Assembly (NCBI GenBank): GCA_014377495.1
Contig: JACMPN010000583.1
Location: forward strand, 1 to 7,543
Length of the DNA: 7,543 nt
Source: Candidatus Sericytochromatia bacterium
Lineage (GTDB): Bacteria > Cyanobacteriota > Sericytochromatia > JACMPN01
Direction of reading: 5' to 3'
The notes beneath the pieces were generated by a model. That model was not told the DNA's origin. It searched no databases and saw only the letters and a list, made by a program, of their open reading frames with translations. Positions 5,623 through 7,543 of the stretch are shown here, piece after piece (the stretch's first letter is position 1; every line of letters starts with the position of its first letter). The translations under genes were made by a program, and so were the position numbers.

Positions 5623-6246
5623 ATGCTGTCGCTCACCGGTCGCCTCGCCTCCCTGCAATCAGCCACGGCCCATACCTTTACCCACGGTCCCGCCGCCTGG
5701 CGGCTGCTTGAGCTGGTCGGCCGGCTGGCGGAGATCTGCGGCACCGGTGCCAGTGCCGGGATGACCCTGGCCGTTCCCCTCGTCCTCGAAGCCCAGCGGG
5801 CCGCCGAGCCAGCCGCCTGGATCACCACCCGGGCCCGCAGCTTTTTTCCGGCGGACGTCAGCGCCCACGGGGTCGATCTCGCCGCTTTGGCCGTCGTGCG
5901 CGTCCCTGCCATCGACGCCATCGGCCGGGCCGCCGACCAGCTCGCCCGCTCCGGCGCCTTTGGCCTGCTGATCCTGGATCTGGGCTCGGCCGATCGTCTG
6001 CCCGAACGCCAGGCCAGCCGCCTGCTCGGTCTGGCCCAGAGTCACGGGTTGGCGATCATCTGCCTCAGCGGCCGACCCGCCGGGGCCCCCTCCGTCAGCC
6101 CCCTGATCTCCGTTCGCGGCGAGGCCCGCTGGCGGCGTGAAGCGCCGGGCACCTTCATCTGCGAGTGGCGGGCCCTCAAGGACAAGCGCCGGCCGCCGGG
6201 CTGGTCCCACACAGAGCTTTGCCATGGCCCGGCAGGCCTGCGTTGA
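5623..6246 (+). CDS. imuA: ImuA, RecA-like subunit of the mutasome
   Basis: This 207-residue protein follows the RecA core fold. AEICGTGASAGMTLAVPLVLEAQ (36-58) parallels the RecA Walker A segment, LARSGAFGLLILDLG (107-121) parallels LARSGAVDVIVVDS, and a RecA-like strand GLAIICLSG follows at 142-150. ATPase residues are lost: the Walker A Lys becomes Met47, RecA Glu96 falls at about Arg70, and only Asp119 of Walker B remains. The DNA-binding loop region is shortened. ImuA proteins act with ImuB and the polymerase DnaE2 in SOS-induced, error-prone translesion synthesis. The tail (ALKDKRRPPGWSH, 184-196) resembles other ImuA C-termini as I recall them. The start has a strong AGGAGG at 5611-5616. 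The stop overlaps the imuB start by four bases (TTGA), implying translational coupling. Expected to be SOS-induced with lexA. Confidence 0.87.
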   Translation: MLSLTGRLASLQSATAHTFTHGPAAWRLLELVGRLAEICGTGASAGMTLAVPLVLEAQRAAEPAAWITTRARSFFPADVSAHGVDLAALAVVRVPAIDAIGRAADQLARSGAFGLLILDLGSADRLPERQASRLLGLAQSHGLAIICLSGRPAGAPSVSPLISVRGEARWRREAPGTFICEWRALKDKRRPPGWSHTELCHGPAGLR

Positions 6247-7543
6247 CGTCCCGGCTGGCCTGCGTCGATGTCCCGGCCCTGCCCCTGCAGCTGCTGCTCC
6301 GCCACCATCCCGACTGGCACGGCCTGCCCGTCGCCGTGGTCGATGCCGACAAGCCGCAGGGTCTGATCGGCTGGGTGAACGGCAAGGCCCGGGACGCCGG
6401 AGTCCTCCCCGGCATGCGCTACGGTGCGGCCCTGGCCCTGGCCCGCGACCTGCGGGCCGCCCCGGTGGGTGCCGCCGCCATCGCCGCCGGGGTCGAGGAG
6501 CTGACCGTCCAGCTGCGCCTCTGGAGTCCCGGCGTCGAGCCCTGTGCCGACGAGCCCGGCGTCTTCTGGGTGGATGCCAGCGGGCTGCAGGTCGTCTTTC
6601 CCTCCCTGGATGCCTGGGCGGACGACATCCGGGCCGCCTTGGCGCTGCTGCCCTACCGGGCGGCCGTGGTGGTCGGCTTCAGCCGTTTCGGCAGCTATGC
6701 CCTCGCCAAAGCCCTGCACGGCCGCCGGGCCACGGTCCTGGCCGACCATGCCCGGGAAGACGCCCTGGTCCAGCGGGTGCCCCTCAGCCTGATCGGCCTG
6801 CCGACAAAGACCCGGGACGCCCTGCAGCAGCTTGGTGTGCGCCATGTCGGGGATTTTCGGCGGCTGCCGGCGGCCGGCATCCTGCGCCGCTTTGGTCCGG
6901 AAGCCCACCGGCTGCACCGTTTCGCCAGCGGCGACCTGTATCAGCCCCTGCAGCCGTCCCTGCCGACTGAGCCTATCCGGCTCGAATTGGCGCTGGACTA
7001 CCGGGAAGAGGACCTGACCCGGCTGGCTTTCGTCATCAAACAACTGGTCGACCAATTGCTGGCCAGGCTGGCCCAACAGGGCGAGGCACTGCATGAGCTG
7101 ATTGTGACTCTGGGTCTCGACGACGGCACATCCAGGGAGACAGCCATCCGGCCGGCGGAGCCGACCCTCGTCAGCCCGCCGCTGATCGAGCTGGTCCGGC
7201 TGCGCATGGAGGCCCTAAAGCTGACTCAGCCCGTCATCAGCGTGACGGTGCTGGCCCATGGCCTGCCGGCGACCCAGGAGCAGTTGCAGCTTTTTGCCGA
7301 GGCCCCCCGGCGGGATCGTGCCGCCGCCAATCGGGCCTTTGCCCGGTTGCGGGCCACCTTCGGGGACGACTGCGTGGTCCGGGCCGTCCCGCAGGACCGG
7401 CACCTCCCCGAAGCGAGCTTTGGCTGGGAACCTCTGGCAAAGCTCCCCGCAGCACAGCCCCGCACGGTCGCCCAGGGCCCGCTCATTCGGCGCATCCTGG
7501 CCAAGCCCGTCCTCCTGCCACCCAATCCCCGCCACGATCCCGA
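6243..7543 (+). CDS. imuB: ImuB, catalytically inactive Y-family polymerase-like protein (3' end beyond window)
   Basis: The open frame runs from a TTG that overlaps the imuA stop (TTGA, 6243-6246) to the window edge: 433 codons, no stop, so it is partial. It follows the Y-family layout: RLACVDVP at 4-11 with the first Asp kept (Asp9), a palm/finger-like part to about 180, a helix-hairpin-helix-like segment TRDALQQLGVRHVGDF (190-205), and a little-finger-like part from about 245. If strand FWVDASG (108-114) is aligned with DinB DEAYLDVT, the catalytic Asp-Glu pair becomes Gly106-Val107. A nearby Asp103-Glu104 is out of register. QLQLF (347-351) is a near-consensus beta-clamp-binding motif, placed after the little finger as in other ImuB proteins. 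ImuB is the hub that links ImuA, the clamp and DnaE2. The TTG start is inferred from the overlap and from Y-family length; a later GTG (codon 45) would remove conserved sequence. Confidence 0.88.
   Translation, partial: MTSRLACVDVPALPLQLLLRHHPDWHGLPVAVVDADKPQGLIGWVNGKARDAGVLPGMRYGAALALARDLRAAPVGAAAIAAGVEELTVQLRLWSPGVEPCADEPGVFWVDASGLQVVFPSLDAWADDIRAALALLPYRAAVVVGFSRFGSYALAKALHGRRATVLADHAREDALVQRVPLSLIGLPTKTRDALQQLGVRHVGDFRRLPAAGILRRFGPEAHRLHRFASGDLYQPLQPSLPTEPIRLELALDYREEDLTRLAFVIKQLVDQLLARLAQQGEALHELIVTLGLDDGTSRETAIRPAEPTLVSPPLIELVRLRMEALKLTQPVISVTVLAHGLPATQEQLQLFAEAPRRDRAAANRAFARLRATFGDDCVVRAVPQDRHLPEASFGWEPLAKLPAAQPRTVAQGPLIRRILAKPVLLPPNPRHDP

Noticed and set aside
6042..7094. Long 350-residue open frame on the minus strand across imuA and imuB
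   Set aside because: It is a high-GC shadow frame, rich in Gln, Gly and Pro with no recognisable motif, opposite clearly conserved ImuA and ImuB coding sequence.
1..7543. Mobile element, phage or CRISPR origin for the cassette
   Set aside because: No transposase, integrase, terminal repeats, tRNA or regularly spaced repeats were seen, and base composition is even apart from the Lys-rich KGG gene.

Overview
This is a high-GC bacterial window with tightly packed genes on both strands. The phylum cannot be fixed from sequence alone. The lexA-imuA-imuB cassette, the Lgt-family enzyme and the lipoprotein point to a free-living, high-GC, probably diderm bacterium. No tRNA, rRNA, insertion sequence, integrase or CRISPR array was seen.

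Region 1 (1-3342, plus strand) looks like a three-gene operon with gaps of about 30 bases. It encodes a secreted or anchored protein with a Ser-Pro linker, a probable lipoprotein with NHL-type beta-propeller repeats, and a divergent Lgt-family membrane protein. In that last protein the usual Asn/Glu active-site positions are occupied by Cys and Ala. Region 2 (3344-4087, minus strand) is a PlsC-type 1-acylglycerol-3-phosphate acyltransferase. It converges on the lgt-like gene with a single base between the two stop codons.

Region 3 (4088-4812) holds a divergent intergenic stretch, then a small GsiB-like KGG-repeat stress protein built from three near-identical 25-residue units. It closes with a perfect 19-bp stem that separates it from the next unit.

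Region 4 (4815-7543, plus strand, running off the window) is the most notable part: a LexA-controlled translesion mutagenesis cassette, lexA-imuA-imuB. The lexA promoter carries a 20-bp interrupted palindrome (AACCAGAC-N4-GTCTGGTT) filling the -35/-10 spacer. The LexA recognition helix differs from E. coli LexA at three of its four main base-contacting positions, which fits a non-standard SOS box. ImuA is a RecA fold with degenerate ATPase motifs. ImuB is a Y-family-like protein with a lost catalytic Asp-Glu pair and a clear beta-clamp-binding motif. In known cassettes of this type dnaE2 follows imuB, so it may lie just past the right edge.

In three genes the first in-frame ATG touches or nearly touches the Shine-Dalgarno sequence and a start 3 or 6 bases downstream fits better. 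Several starts were moved on that basis.
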